Part shown: positions 24,208 through 35,667 of the stretch, piece after piece
Layout of the letters: the number at the start of each line of letters is the position of its first letter
Position numbering within the stretch: position 1 is the stretch's first letter
DNA from: Vandiemenella viatica
Lineage: Eukaryota > Arthropoda > Insecta > Orthoptera > Morabidae
Direction of reading: 5' to 3'
Length of the DNA stretch: 64,000 nt
Assembly (NCBI GenBank): GCA_031002005.1
Contig: CM061920.1
Span: 46,168,610-46,232,609, forward strand
The notes under the pieces: generated by a model
The model's input: the letters and a program-made list of their open reading frames with translations, nothing else
The model's database searches: none
Told to the model about the DNA's origin: nothing
Position numbers and translations under genes: made by a program

Positions 24208-24401
24208 TATACAATTTCACACTTTTCGCAGGCGTCATTATTGAAAATTGCACTTACTTGTTTACTTTCGGGTTTTGCACTGCGATTTATTTGCTGATAA
24301 CGCCCTGACGAAGGCTCCAGGTTGGGGCCGAAACGTTGGCGTTATCAGCAAATAAATCGCAGCGCAAAACCCGAAAGTAAACAAGTAAGTGCAATTTTCA
24401 G
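24208..24401 (+). mobile_element. Palindromic Penelope-like mini-element with hammerhead core
   Basis: TAATAAGCTGACT (13 bp) is duplicated at 24195-24207 and 24402-24414, and one copy belongs to the host LINE, so the insert is 194 bp. It consists of a 35-nt 5' extension (24208-24242), a 62-bp left arm (24243-24304), a 33-nt core (24305-24337) and a 62-bp right arm (24338-24399) that pairs with the left with one mismatch. This matches the layout of the PLE insertion at 59986-61308: inverted tail, short extension outside it at the 5' end, 13-bp TSD. No coding capacity. Confidence 0.8.
24281..24361 (+). ncRNA. Hammerhead ribozyme motif (type I)
   Basis: Order on the plus strand: stem I 3' strand (24281-24304), CTGACGA (24305-24311), one extra A, stem II GGCTCC / loop AGGTT / GGGGCC (24313-24329), GAAA (24330-24333), the minimal stem III ACGT (24333-24336), H17 = T (24337), then the stem I 5' strand from 24338. 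Predicted cleavage is after 24337. Stem III has no loop and is self-complementary, as in the minimal hammerheads described in Penelope-like elements that act as dimers. The additional A before stem II and the very long stem I are deviations. Activity is untested. Confidence 0.7.
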
Positions 24402-24529
24402 TAATAAGCTGACTCTTCTTTGCATTTATCTTCATTCCATGTTTACCAACCCAATTAGATATCCTGTCCAGATCACCCTGCAACTGTTTACAATCCTCTA
24501 TCGTTTTGATTCTCTTATACAGCATTATG

Positions 24530-24804
24530 CATACCTGCCAACTTTTACGGTTTTTCCGTAAAATTTACGGAAAAGGACTGTATTTTACGGTTTTACGGAT
24601 ATGCTGTGTTATTTTACGGATTTCGATCCCTTAGGTCTGATCTTAATTGGAACAATGTTATTGCGGTTTTTATGGACAATTGCGGCAGGTTTTACTATTT
24701 ATTTCATTGTTTTAAGTGCTCTTAGATGTGTGTTAAGGCTTCTTTCATTTGACTCTTAAATTAAACCACGATATGCTAATTTTATTGTAGTCAATAATTA
24801 ATTG

Positions 24805-24835
<31 letters not shown>

Positions 24836-27426
24836 TTTACATCGAAACTTTTTTAAAGTCGAATCAGCAATCGTTTGAATATCGTTTTCGTATACTTTCG
24901 GGTTCCCAACAGTCCCACGTGCGTTGTTTGGTTGGTTGATAGTTTGTGACTTTGTGTAAACGGTGTAAGAAGCAATATTTCCTGACATTCAGGGAAGCGT
25001 ATTCCATAGAGGTTCCGTGTATAATATAGTCAAGAAAAGGTGTAAAATTTGCGTTTTGTACAGTGTGTGGTTGTGATATAAATATAGCACATAGTGGAAG
25101 AAATGATTTGGCATATCACATTAAGTGTAGTAAACACATTGCGTGTTTAAAATCAAAAGAAAAGAATCACAAAATCAACACGTTTTTCGAAAAATCAGGA
25201 AATTATGATTTGGATGTGATTAAAGCGGAGTGTTTGTTCACTTCATTTTTGATGGAACACAATATTCCACTAAGTGCAGCTGACCATGCAGGTGCCTTAT
25301 TCAGGAAGATGTTTCCTTCGTCAGAAGTAGCGAAAAAATATGGATGTGGTCGCACTAAAACAACTTACATTTTAAAAGAAATGTCTGAAAATGCAATAGC
25401 AGAAGTTGTGAAGAGTCTACAGAATGGTCCATTTTCAAAGACAACAGATGGAAGCAATGACACCAATTCAAAATTATATCCCATTGTTGTTACATTTTAT
25501 GACGATAAACAAGAAAAAATTGTAAGTACTGTGCTATGCATACCAGCATTGGAAGGGAACTCAACAGGGCGCAATATAGGTAACCTCATGTTATCGCAGT
25601 TGGAACATCACCGAATACCAATTGGAAACTGTGTAGCATTCTGTTCCGATAATGCACCTGCAATGATGGGGCACAAGAATGGAGTTTCAGTAGTTTTGAA
25701 AGAAGCTCATCCAAATATTGTGATTGTTGGATGTATGTGTCACTTAATTAATTTAGATGCTGAAAAAGCTGCTGCAAGATTACCACTTAAAATAGACGAG
25801 ATTCTTGTCGATATTTTTTATTATTTAGAGAAGAGCGCCAAAAGAAAAAGTCAAAACTTGCACAATCAAGATTGCAAGAAAATACTGAAGCATATATGTA
25901 CAAGGTGGTTGTATTTAGGCAAGTGTTTGGACAGAATACTAGTGGGATCCACTTCTTTCTTTTTTTAAGGATGAGGTGCTAATATGTGCTTCAAATATTT
26001 CAGCTAGCTTGACATCGTTCACAATACCAAAAGTTGAACACATGGGATCCAAGGGGCAGCAGAAGAAGAGAGTTATTGATTCTCCATCCTCGTCGACTCC
26101 TAAAAGAATATCTTATTCTTTTGAATGCAACTCGTCTGTTCTGAAAAGCAAAAGTTTGACTACAACTCGTGAGGAAAAGCTGTTTATGTTTCTCTCTTCT
26201 GACTTGAACAAGACTTATTGTATTTTCCTGCACATCATTATACCATTATTTGATAAACTCAATACTGTTCTTCAGAGTGTTTCCCCACAAGTACATGTTT
26301 TGTTAGATCTTTTGATAGAATTGTTAAAGCAGATACTCAGTAAATTTGTAAAGCCAAAGGTAATTAAAAGTTCTGCGCTGCTTGAAGTGAAGTACCACCT
26401 AATTCAAAATCAGAAAGAATATGATGAATTAGTTATTGGCATTCAAACTGTGAACATGGTTAAGAAACTTAATAATGAAGATAAAACTCTGTTCTTTTCA
26501 TCAGTCCGTAATTACTTTTTTACAGCCTGCGATTACATCATAAACAAGTTTCCACTAAAAAGTGATGTGCTGCAACATGCACAAGTAGCCACATTTGACA
26601 AAATTGAAGATGCACAATTTTCTTCAGTCAATTTCTTCTTAGAAAAGTTTCCTGTTATCTTACATAAGATTGAAAATGAAACGAGGGATGATGCTGTAAA
26701 CGCAATCCACACACAGTTCACAACTCTTCAATTAGATGACATTTCAACTGTTGCAGATGTAGATGCTCCAAATGATGTCAAATGGGCACGGTTATCAAAT
26801 ATCTGTGGTGTTGATGGAATTCTTAAATATAATAGGATTTCCAGAGTAATGTTGTCCATACTCTCCATACCCCACAGCAATGCTGAGTGTGAACGTGTTT
26901 TTCAGTATTGTTAAGAAGAATAGAAAACAGTTCAGATCATCCCTCTCAAATGAAATCCTAGAGACTGTTTCCATACTGAAGACCACCAATTCTGGTCCTT
27001 GTTATACAAACAGTTTTTCTCCAGACTTTCTTAAGAAAGCCAAGAAAGCCACTGCTTCATATTTGAAGTCTGATTGAAAGTACGCATATTATGTATATCG
27101 AACAGTGTAAATAGGTTCAGTGCTAAGTGAAACAGGATATATATTGTCTCATCTGAGTTTTAGTTTAAAGTTTTTTTATTTTTTTTAAAAAGAAGACTTC
27201 AAAGATTGTCTTGTAATTAGTGTTTGCCAACAATTAATATGAAGTAAGTAGACATGATTTCAGTTTAATGTGACATTATTTTGGTTTAATATGCTGTTTA
27301 TACAAATTACTGGATGTTTAGTTAATTGTCGATAAAAAAAATTGTGGTCCACTTTCTTTACGGAAACACTGTATTGGGGAACCAGGGTTTTTTACGGAAA
27401 CCAGATTTTGGAAGTTGGCAGGTATG
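24530..27426 (+). mobile_element. hAT-superfamily DNA transposon, nearly complete
   Basis: The ends CATACCTGCCAACTT and their inverse lie at 24530 and 27426. Subterminal TTTACGG motifs are scattered near both ends. The host CR1-like LINE resumes on either side, with ATTATG repeated (24524-24529 and 27427-27432); this is 6 bp rather than the usual 8 of hAT. A broken transposase gene fills the middle (separate entry). A (CT)n microsatellite lies at about 24806-24832. Confidence 0.85.
25063..27077 (+). pseudogene. hAT transposase, three frames
   Basis: Frame 1 (25063-25968) carries the end of a BED-like zinc finger (HIKCSKH), a TTDGSNDT motif with a likely first catalytic Asp and CSDNAPAMMG with the second. 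Frame 2 (25976-26914) carries the long insertion domain and begins the hAT C-terminal dimerisation region (SILSIPHSNAECERVF). Frame 3 (to 27077) finishes it (NRKQFRSSLSNEI). A stop at 25966-25968 plus frame changes near there and near 26900 inactivate it. There is no clear upstream ATG; the finger appears truncated or spliced from an earlier exon. The enzyme would excise the element as a hairpin-forming hAT transposase. Confidence 0.85.
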
Positions 27427-27569
27427 ATTATGTCATCTGCAAACAATCTAATTTCAGATAGTAAACAATCAACACAATTATTCATTAGAATAATGAATAG
27501 CAATGGTCCCAATACGCTACACTGTGGCACACCCATTTTTACTTCAACTTCTTTTGATACTACATTTCC

Positions 27570-27810
27570 TACCCTCGGTTAGGCTTTTCATAAGATTATT
27601 TGTCTTAGAAAAATCGATTCACCAGTTATGACGATTGGTGAAAACTTGCGGTGCTGTGGGGTATATTATACCATGGAGATGTAAGTAATGAATGTATGCA
27701 ATGAGAAAATTTATATTCATATGGGATCTGACTGTTGCTTGGAGCCATTTTACCAATTTTTCCATCAAACACAGTATGCTTTGCTATTGAGCAAGCTGAT
27801 AAGATTTGTC
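27570..27810. repeat. Diverged tandem duplication, unit A
   Basis: This stretch (CTTTTCATAAG..., GTGGGGTATATTATACC..., CACAGTATGCTTTG) reappears in the same order at 28225-28323 and 31130-31260, the second copy being split by a hAT element. The unit does not resemble any transposon I know. Divergence is substantial, so the duplication is old. Confidence 0.6.
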
Positions 27811-28656
27811 ACAAGTCATCTGGCAGTTTGTTTGAGAACCAAATCGAATGAAGATGTGGTCACAATCAAAGGACAATTGCAATGCTTACTCACTTATTGC
27901 AGTAGGTATATGGTTGGATAAACTTGTAGTATGAAGTACTGACGTCAGTAAAATATTGCACAGATTGCTTAAAGCCAAGAATCCCGCTATGCTCCTGCAT
28001 AATAGTGATATGTGCCTGGATAATGCAACTTTCACAACTTTTTCTTTACTGAGATAGCATATGATGAGGTATGTATCTATTGCAAGTGGGTATCTCAACC
28101 AAACCAAGTTTTGAGTAATGTAATTTGCAGTTTTTAAAAAAAATTGAGAATCCAATAACTCTTGAATGTTCAACATCAATCTTCAGTGCCAATGCATTTG
28201 TGGGAGACTATCTTAAATTTTCTCAGTTCGTGAAACTTTTCATAAGTCTTTTTTACTTAGAATAATCAATTTACCCGCCATAGTCGTACCCAAGAACTCT
28301 CGGGCCATGGGGTGTGTTATACCAAGGTTCTCACGGGCCTTAAAAAGCCTTAAATAGGCCTTAATTTTCATTTTATTTTTTAAGGGCCCTTAAAAGGCCC
28401 TAAAATTTGCTCAAAAGCCTTAAAATCTTTGAAAAAGCCTGATTTTTCTACCACTGAGAAACGGCGTAGTAAATTTCACTGTCCCGGTGAAGCGCCGATT
28501 GGCAGATTTCTCTCTGGCTCGACCTTGACCAAGTGTGAGTCAAAGTGCTTATATTTTAAGCAAGTAGTAGAGTCATTGCACAGAACCTCTCTTATGTAGT
28601 TCTGCTTCGTACATGCCTGCGTCTTACATTTCTTGGTAATTACTCACTAGTTTCTT

Positions 28657-29172
28657 ATGTATATAGCAGTAAAAATATTGTTGCTGTTAGCACATGGACA
28701 AGCAGATGTTGAACGAGGCTTCTCTGTGAACAAGCAGTTGGAAGTTGAAAATTTAAAAGAAGAGTCTTTAGTGGCTCAAAGATTAGTCAGTCAACATTTC
28801 AAAAACAGCAAAAATAAGTTGTTAATAGCTAAGGAGTTAAGGATGTATGCAGCTATGGCTTGTCAAAAGTATATTGCGTACCTGGAAGAAGAAAAAAATG
28901 CAAAGAATACAGGGATTCAGGGAGTGAAATGCAAAACTATTTTAGATGATTTGGAAGATTTGAAGTGTAAAAAGGCACATCTAGAAACTGCAATTAAAGA
29001 TCTTGAAGATAATGCTGATAAACTAGCAGATAAAGCTGAGGTTATAGGGGATATTAAGTACATCACACAGTCAAATAGTTTTCGACGAACTGCTAAAGTT
29101 AAAAAAAAGCCGAATTTTGAGGATGTTGAAAGTAAAATTCAGGCTCTATTGATAGATTTAAAAGAGAATTGA
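28657..29172 (+). CDS. hAT dimerisation-domain fragment with coiled coil, open 171 codons
   Basis: Residues 7-40 (ILLLLAHGQADVERGFSVNK) are the start of the hAT family C-terminal dimerisation domain, where the conserved ERGFS motif sits. Residues about 70-140 are rich in charged heptads and predict a coiled coil. The upstream catalytic domain is missing, and the Met used here is only the first in frame. A polyadenylation signal AATAAA lies near 29196. It may be an internally deleted transposase gene or a 3' exon of one. Its unbroken frame is unusual beside its decayed neighbours. Confidence 0.55.
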   Translation: MYIAVKILLLLAHGQADVERGFSVNKQLEVENLKEESLVAQRLVSQHFKNSKNKLLIAKELRMYAAMACQKYIAYLEEEKNAKNTGIQGVKCKTILDDLEDLKCKKAHLETAIKDLEDNADKLADKAEVIGDIKYITQSNSFRRTAKVKKKPNFEDVESKIQALLIDLKEN

Positions 29173-29348
29173 CCTTTGTTTTTAAACAATGTGAAAATAA
29201 AAAAATATCATTTAAAAGTGTTTTTTTTTTTATTTAACCTGCATACATATTAACAACTCTTAACAGTATGTTTTATGTTTACCCTTATAACATGTCGTAG
29301 CTCATCTGGTAAGTAAACTTTACTCATATAAGAATATTTGATCGAATA

Positions 29349-30508
29349 CACAGTCCAGTCACATTAATGTGACCACCACCTACTTTCGACGTAAAATAAC
29401 CAATCACAGAAGTCAGGTGGCAGCACATTACAGTGGAATGTATATAAAGGATGTCCTAGGTCATCGGAAAGCATTTCAATCGTTGGCGTAATGCAGAAAC
29501 GTAGCGATTTGTCTGACGTTCAAAAGGGTATGATTATTGACTTTCGGGCGAAGGGTGGAAGCATTTCGGAAACGGCTAATTTTGTGAACTGTTCACGTGC
29601 CGCCGTGGTGAAAGTATACCGTGCATGGGAAAAAGGCACTATTCAAAATTAGCGGCGTGGAACATGTGGTGCACCACGGGCTATAGATGACAGAGGCGAA
29701 CGAAGGCTACGGAGATGCGTTTGGGCAAATAGACGTGCAACTGTTGAGCAAACTGACGGTCCAGATGAACCAAGGGGCTACCAAGAGTGTATCCTAAAAC
29801 GGTTCAGCGAAGGTTGCTGCGCATGGGCCTCCGCAACAGACGCCTGGTATGCTGACTGCTGTTCACTGGCGACAAAGGCTGGAATTTGCACGCCAGTACC
29901 GCAACTGGACGTACACAGAGTGGCGACAGATGGACGTTGGCACATACGGCGTGAAACGTCTGAAAGCAAACACCCTGCAACAATTGCCGGAAGGGTCCAG
30001 GGTGGAGGAGGGAGCATTATGGTTTGGGGAATGTTTTCCTGGCATTCACTGGGTGAACTCATCATTGTGGAAGGCACGATGGATCAGCATAAGTACGTAT
30101 CTGTCCTTGCAGACCATGTCCACCCCTACATGCGAATAATTTTTCCTCAGAATGATGGCATCTACCAGCAGGACAATGCAAGTTGTCATACAGCTCACAG
30201 TGTTTGTGTGTGGATCAAAGAGCACCAGGATGAGTTTACCTTACTCCCCTGGCCAGCAAACTCACCGGATTTAAACTCAATCAAGAATCTGTGGGACAAC
30301 CTCGAACGGGTTGTTCGCGCTGTGGATCCTCAACCGCGTAATCTAGCGCAGCTGGCCAAGGCACTGGAGTCGGCATGGCTCAACATCCCAGTGAACACCT
30401 TCAGAAACCTAATTGACTCTCTTCCTGCACACCTCGCAGCGGTCCGCTCTGCCAAAGGTGGTTATTCTGGTTTTTGAGAGGTGGTCACATTAATGTGACT
30501 GGACTGTG
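29349..30508 (+). mobile_element. Tc1-like transposon, TA TSD, 29-bp TIRs
   Basis: Terminal inverted repeats beginning CACAGTCCAGTCACATTAAT match almost perfectly and abut TA at both ends (29347-29348 and 30509-30510). A frame-shifted Tc1-family transposase fills the interior. Each terminus contains its own small palindrome (CACATTAATGTG). Confidence 0.95.
29491..30477 (+). pseudogene. Tc1-like transposase, inactivated
   Basis: The N-terminal helix-turn-helix region reads from 29491 (RSDLSDVQKGMIIDF), with a stop at 29650. The long frame 29920-30477 holds VWGMFSWHSLGELIIVEG, then QDNASCHTA (second catalytic Asp) and WPANSPDLNSIKNLWDNL. The third catalytic acid has become Lys (SIK where Tc1 enzymes have Glu). 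There are 36 residues between the two positions rather than Tc1's 34. The segment with the first Asp appears deleted near 29925. Confidence 0.85.
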
Positions 30509-31260
30509 TATGTCCAATAGGAACTACTGCTGTTACTCAAAAGATGTTGAAAAAGTTGTATTTAACCTATTTCTTAAACTTATGGAAAATGTTTCATCTT
30601 TAACGAGTCTTTTACAAGTAGCTTTCAAAAAAAGGGGGGGGGGTGAGTCTTTCTCATTCAACATTATACCTGAAATCTAATAAGTAATTGAGCAACAATT
30701 TGGCAGTCTTTCTCTGATCTAACTGCTAATGTGCTATAGTGTATAAAAACAAATTTAGTTAAAATATTTATTTATATGTTAGTAATTCTTATTACTAAGG
30801 TGGTAATGTTTCTTTTTGCCCTTGTGTCAGTTTTCTGGGGTATAGTAGTTTTTTATTTTGTGTTTAATATATGAAAAGGGAAACAGTTTCAATATTCACT
30901 GTATTGTGTGAAAACAAAAGTAAATTTATTAGAAATTTATTAATTTATAAACTCGATTAAAGTTTATTTCATCATAATCTTAACATGCATATTTTAATTT
31001 CTTTTCTCTAAGTTGCATATTAGTTTTTTCATAACATTTTAATATATAGCCTTAAAAAATATGAAAAATTGACTTTAAAAAGCCTTGAAAAGGCCTTAAT
31101 TTTTCTTTTGCTAAAAGAGTGGGAACCCTGTATACCTCAGAATCTACAGCAACGAATTTGCATAATGAGACAAGTATTCATGGGGTCTCACTGTTACTTT
31201 AGAGCCAATTGACAATTTTTTCCCACAGAAACAGTATGCTTTGTTACAGCTTAAATTAAT

Positions 31261-34009
31261 TATCACAAACCGTGTAGAATCATAGTAATTTAAAACATTT
31301 TATGTCGGACATATGAGTTAAGGGGTAAGACTTGATTCTGTTGAGTGGAAGTTTTGTATGTGTTCAGTGTTGCAAGCATACAAAATTAATGTTTTAGGAG
31401 TGGTTTCATACCTTCCTACTGTAGAAAGCAAATCACTAGGCCTACTGTTAAGCACACTGGCAGTTTCACAAAACATTTTTTATATTATGAACATAATGTG
31501 GCTCTTCTACAAGGATTCGCTGATACCCATCCTTTCAACATATTTTCAGCAATCAGGAGTATTAATTTTAGCTGTAAGGTATTCATTCATTTCAAACACC
31601 CATAGCTGTATGGGATATTTTCAAGTCATTGTCAAATGTAAAGTGAGGCTTTGTGTATTAGTGTGTGGGAGAGAGAGGTTGGATGTCTTTGTGTACCTGT
31701 GATTAATTCAGATGCTTGTAAGTTTGGTTTGCGTGAATATGCATGTGTAGTGAGGACCAGGCTGACTCTTCCAAAAGAATGAAATGGTACACGACAAGTT
31801 CGATGAAATATAATGTAGAGTCTTAACAATGACATTGATGTTTTCGATATGGTTTGAGACTGTTACTTATTCCATCTGCTCTTACCTGCTGTGGGATACA
31901 ATTTTAGTACGAAGCCTCAAAAAATTCTGTGTACGTAGTTATTTTTTCTTCAGGGTCTGATTGGCGAGCAGGGTACACCACACAACCTCCTGCACTTAGC
32001 CATAACGAATGTACAGAATAGCTATCGTACTCTAGATGCTTCTGTTATTAGTGAAAAAGATGTACACATAAGGAACCTTTGTACTACTTTCTTTACTTAA
32101 CACGTTTATCCATCAGAATTCTGAATTAAGTAATATGTCTTGATGCCGCTGTATTCAAGTTTTGTATATACTTGAATGTAATGACTGTAGAAAATTGTTA
32201 TTTTGGAGCAAGTGGATGGCTTATAGTACTGCTGCTTTTTCAAATAAATAAGTACCCTCAGTTGCTTTCATACAGTAGGTGCAAGAAAGGGTTATTACTT
32301 TGTTGTGTCTAATTGATCTGCTATTGGCTTGTAATTTAAACATGAAGGGACAGACACTGTGTAAATAAATGATTAATACTATGAGTATGTCAGAAGTGTG
32401 ATAGATCTACTGTCGAGTCAACTCGTAAGTCAATCGTGGAGGAATAAGAAGCTTAAATGATTTGTGGGTACTGTCATGAATCAGTTGCAGGTACAACTGG
32501 TAAGTCAGCCATGAAGAATACAGCAAATATGATGATATAGTATATCACGAAGGGATACAGACAGTATGGTGAAATAATACACGAATTGTAGTGACAGGAC
32601 GAGTTTAAAAAGAGATGTTCTTGGAGGTGTTTTGCGTACAGGTGGTGCAGAGCAATCTGAGATGAAGACACTAATTGAGCAGAGTCTGTGGCTACATATG
32701 CCGCACGACTCATGAAGTTGTCCTGATTTTTAGATCAATCTATGGAATTTGAGCTCTAAGAATAGAGGTTATTATTCATGACTGCATTTGCTTCCATCCA
32801 TTGTGCCAAAGTTCTCCAAGCAAGTGGTCATGATTCCATCACGATGGCTGTCAAAGTACAATTGATTATGATAAACAGAAAAGATGAGTATCTTATTAAT
32901 GGTAATGTATACTGGCTGCTTACATGGTACTGTTCATCTATCTTCACACTGACTGTACATGTTATATTTTCATTTAGGATGACATTAGATCCATGGAAGT
33001 CAACGAATGTGGACGCTGTGACTTAATCCCTGTTTGGGCATTATCTATTTCCTGCTCGATGTAATCTGTTGTCTGCGATTAACAGGTTGATGTGGTCAAT
33101 TGTGTTACAAACAGTTGTGGTGGTGATTACGTTCAGTGATCAACAGCTTAGTCACGATTAGGAAAAGGAAAGATATACCACTCTAACAAAATTAGGAGCA
33201 TCTCAGGGTTATTATTGATTATGTAAGGAGCTCTAATGTTCGAAAAATTAAAGATAAGTTTCACTATCCAACATACATAGATAATTAGAGTAGGTATTAG
33301 ATCATAATAGCACTGAGTAATGTCATTCATAATCTTGTACACTTGATTGATATTATATTTCTCGTGGTATCGGGAAGAAAGTACTTTCTCATATACCATT
33401 GTGGCTTAGATACTAGAACTTCAATCTCTGTCCACAGTTTTCCCGCAAAGATGTATATGCTAGTTTACCAGACTCCTTACTATCTAACTTGTAAGATCAC
33501 GGAAAGTTCTTAGTGTAATAATTTGAGACCACCTCTCTTCCAGTTAAAGAAGTACTGTTTCCCTAATTGTGCTGGACACACTTGGAGAAGTTGAAAGAAG
33601 AGCTATAGTAGTATGCTCTCGGTGGTCAGTGATTAATAATATAGTAGGGATTAGGATTTTGGATCGATGTGGCTGTCGGTATTGAGGGCCAGAGTGATTG
33701 TATCACTGCTTTCATTTTCGTCACATCCTGCGGATGTGACACAACTTGCTCAAGCGTAAGCAATTGTTTCATCCTTGTGCTACTATTGAGAATTGGTGTG
33801 GATATTCTGCATACAGAAAATGCCCGGGGAACTATCCTGAATGCCTTCTATATCTCCTATTCATGCCATCCTTATTTTTTAGACAAAATAATTCCAGAAA
33901 TATACAAAAAGGTAGTAAAATTTTTTTTTTTAAATGCTTTCACATATTGATTTTATTTCTGTGACACGTGGAACATCAGTTTTTTAAATTTTCCTGTGCA
34001 TTTTAATGA
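31261..34009. other. Unannotated stretch
   Basis: No recognisable transposon ends or coding exons. Several scattered ATG frames of 60-110 codons show no motif and have the composition of non-coding sequence. Confidence 0.45.
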
Positions 34010-35420
34010 TCATGAATTCAGTGTCATACTTATCATTCTGAGTATCAAGCACAACACACAGCACAAACCATTGTGGTTGCTCAGCAAGAAACATCAAGTT
34101 TTTGGGACATCCAGCTGACAAAGATTCATGTTATTTATAATAATGGACAAATCATACTAAAAGCCATCAGTAATGCAGATTTGTCCCCAGATTGTTGCTT
34201 CATTCTTACTCTACAATTGTTGTCGATTGTCTGAAAGCTCAATCAATAGTGATTGAAATGATAGCTATGGGAAGGAGGATCATGACTCATTTCAATCATT
34301 CCAGTACTGCACAAGAAAAACTGCATGCAATCCAAAAGTAATTGGATCTCCCAGAATATTAATTGTTGCAAGGTGTCAATACGCGGTGGAATTCCACCTA
34401 TTATATGCTCGCAAGGCTAATGAAAGAAAAACATGTTATTTCATGGACTGCAATATGGCCGATTTGACTGCTGTACAGTAGGAGCTTATAGAGCAATTTT
34501 TGAGATTACTACAACCATTTGAGGAACTAACAAAAATCACAATTTTCCTGAAATTATTACATATGTTTTTACTCTAATGCAGTATTGCAATAAAAACAGC
34601 ACATCAGAGCTAACCAAGTGCGACAAGGTTTGCATGAATGATTTGAAGAAATTACCATAAGTATAAATTATTTTATGGCAACCGCTTTAGACCCATGCTT
34701 CAAAATGAATGTTTTCACTAATCAACTGCAAAGAGAAAAATCAAGGCAGTAATTTTGATCTATGGCTTAAAGAGGAGCTGGGATTCGTTCCCCATTCAAA
34801 GTTGAGGACAGAAGAGTCAGGCGAAAGTCAGAGTACTTGCTCATATTTTATGGATTGCTTCGAAGAGATTGTTGCAGAGAAAAGTACAACCAATACAGAG
34901 ACATCAAAAGGATTAATTGCAGTTGCAACTGAACTGGTATTTATTTAAATATTAAGAATATATTATGTCATGATAACCCATACACTTGGTGGGAAGCAAG
35001 AAGAGAGAAATTACCGTGTTTGACAAAACTTGCGGCAAAGCAGGAAGCAGTGTTTAATTGGAGCAGTTTTTCTCTGAAGCTGGGAATGTCTATAACAAGA
35101 GAAGATGATGCAGAAAATTAATATTCCTAAATTACATTTGTGATGATTCAAATTAATAGATATTTAATATTTTTGTTAGTATTGTTTAGATATTTTGGAA
35201 GTTGATTGTACACAATTATTTTTGTGATTATAAGTAAAATCATTATCATATATTGAATCAATTGTTTTATTTTAGGCAATTATCCAACTACAAAAGAAAT
35301 TCCTATGTACTCGGTATTCGGCCAAATGGTACCTAGATATTCAGCGTTCGGCTGAACAGTACTTCGATATTAGGCTGAATAAGATAAAAGTTGCTGAATA
35401 TTCGTTGCAAGCCTATTGTG
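34010..35420 (+). pseudogene. Decayed hAT (ZBED-like) transposase
   Basis: Pieces in several frames follow the order of ZBED-type hAT proteins: ISNADLSPDCC and the following Leu-rich helix near 34170, MTHFNHSSTAQEKL near 34290, LQGVNTRWNSTYYMLARL near 34365-34420, ATALDPCFKMN near 34680 and NPYTWWEARREKLP near 34980. The frames contain many stops. Sequence at 35280-35420 with repeated ATTCGGC/ATTCAGC motifs resembles a hAT subterminal region and may be its right end. No left end is visible. Confidence 0.75.
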
Positions 35421-35621
35421 ATGGCAGTAGACCTAAAATGTTCGTGGATAGTGTACAGAACGTGTATGTGGAATTTATGAATTAATTTTAGCAGTGTTGG
35501 AGAGTAGGAGAAATCTTATATATATACACATATATATATTATTTAGGAAATGGCCCACAACATCCAGTTGTGAACTCCACTTTAGTTCTCTCATGTGTCA
35601 TCATTGATCTTGAATAGTGAT

Positions 35622-35667
35622 TTTTCAAACATTTATTATTAATTTTTCAAACATTTATTATTAATAG
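35622..35667. repeat. Two tandem 23-bp units
   Basis: TTTTTCAAACATTTATTATT occurs twice in immediate succession. Confidence 0.8.

Larger units (their letters stand above)
23447..27590 (-). mobile_element. CR1-like LINE (copy 1), split by a PLE mini-element and a hAT
   Basis: On the minus strand the RT block (GVPQCSVLGPLLF, then the ADD box) lies at 27430-27540. It continues across the hAT insertion at 24528 (DLDRISNWVGKHGMKIN) and across the 194-bp insertion to the long C-terminal frame 23518-24153. The 3' end is a TTAAT/ATTAA short repeat after GGAGCCTGTGCTCCATTGCA, a CR1-style terminus without poly(A). Related copies are at 43116-43292 and 55988-58840. The 5' part is missing. Confidence 0.85.
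28324..31129 (+). mobile_element. hAT element with CCTTAAAAAGG subterminal repeats, holding a Tc1
   Basis: The ends AAGGTTCTCAC and the inverse of AGGGTTCCCAC are flanked by similar 8-mers (GTTATACC at 28316-28323, GTATACCT at 31130-31137), an eroded 8-bp TSD. Many CCTTAAAAAGCCTT-type motifs crowd both ends. Only the transposase C-terminus remains (28657-29172). A Tc1-like element at 29349-30508 interrupts the 3' part. Confidence 0.75.
28225..31260. repeat. Diverged tandem duplication, unit B, split by a hAT
   Basis: The left part is 28225-28323 and the right part 31130-31260, aligning with unit A at 27570-27810. The hAT insertion point falls inside the shared GTTATACC motif. Confidence 0.6.

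Noticed and set aside
24806..24832. (CT)n tract as a regulatory element.
   Set aside because: It is a simple microsatellite inside the hAT leader, with nothing linking it to expression.
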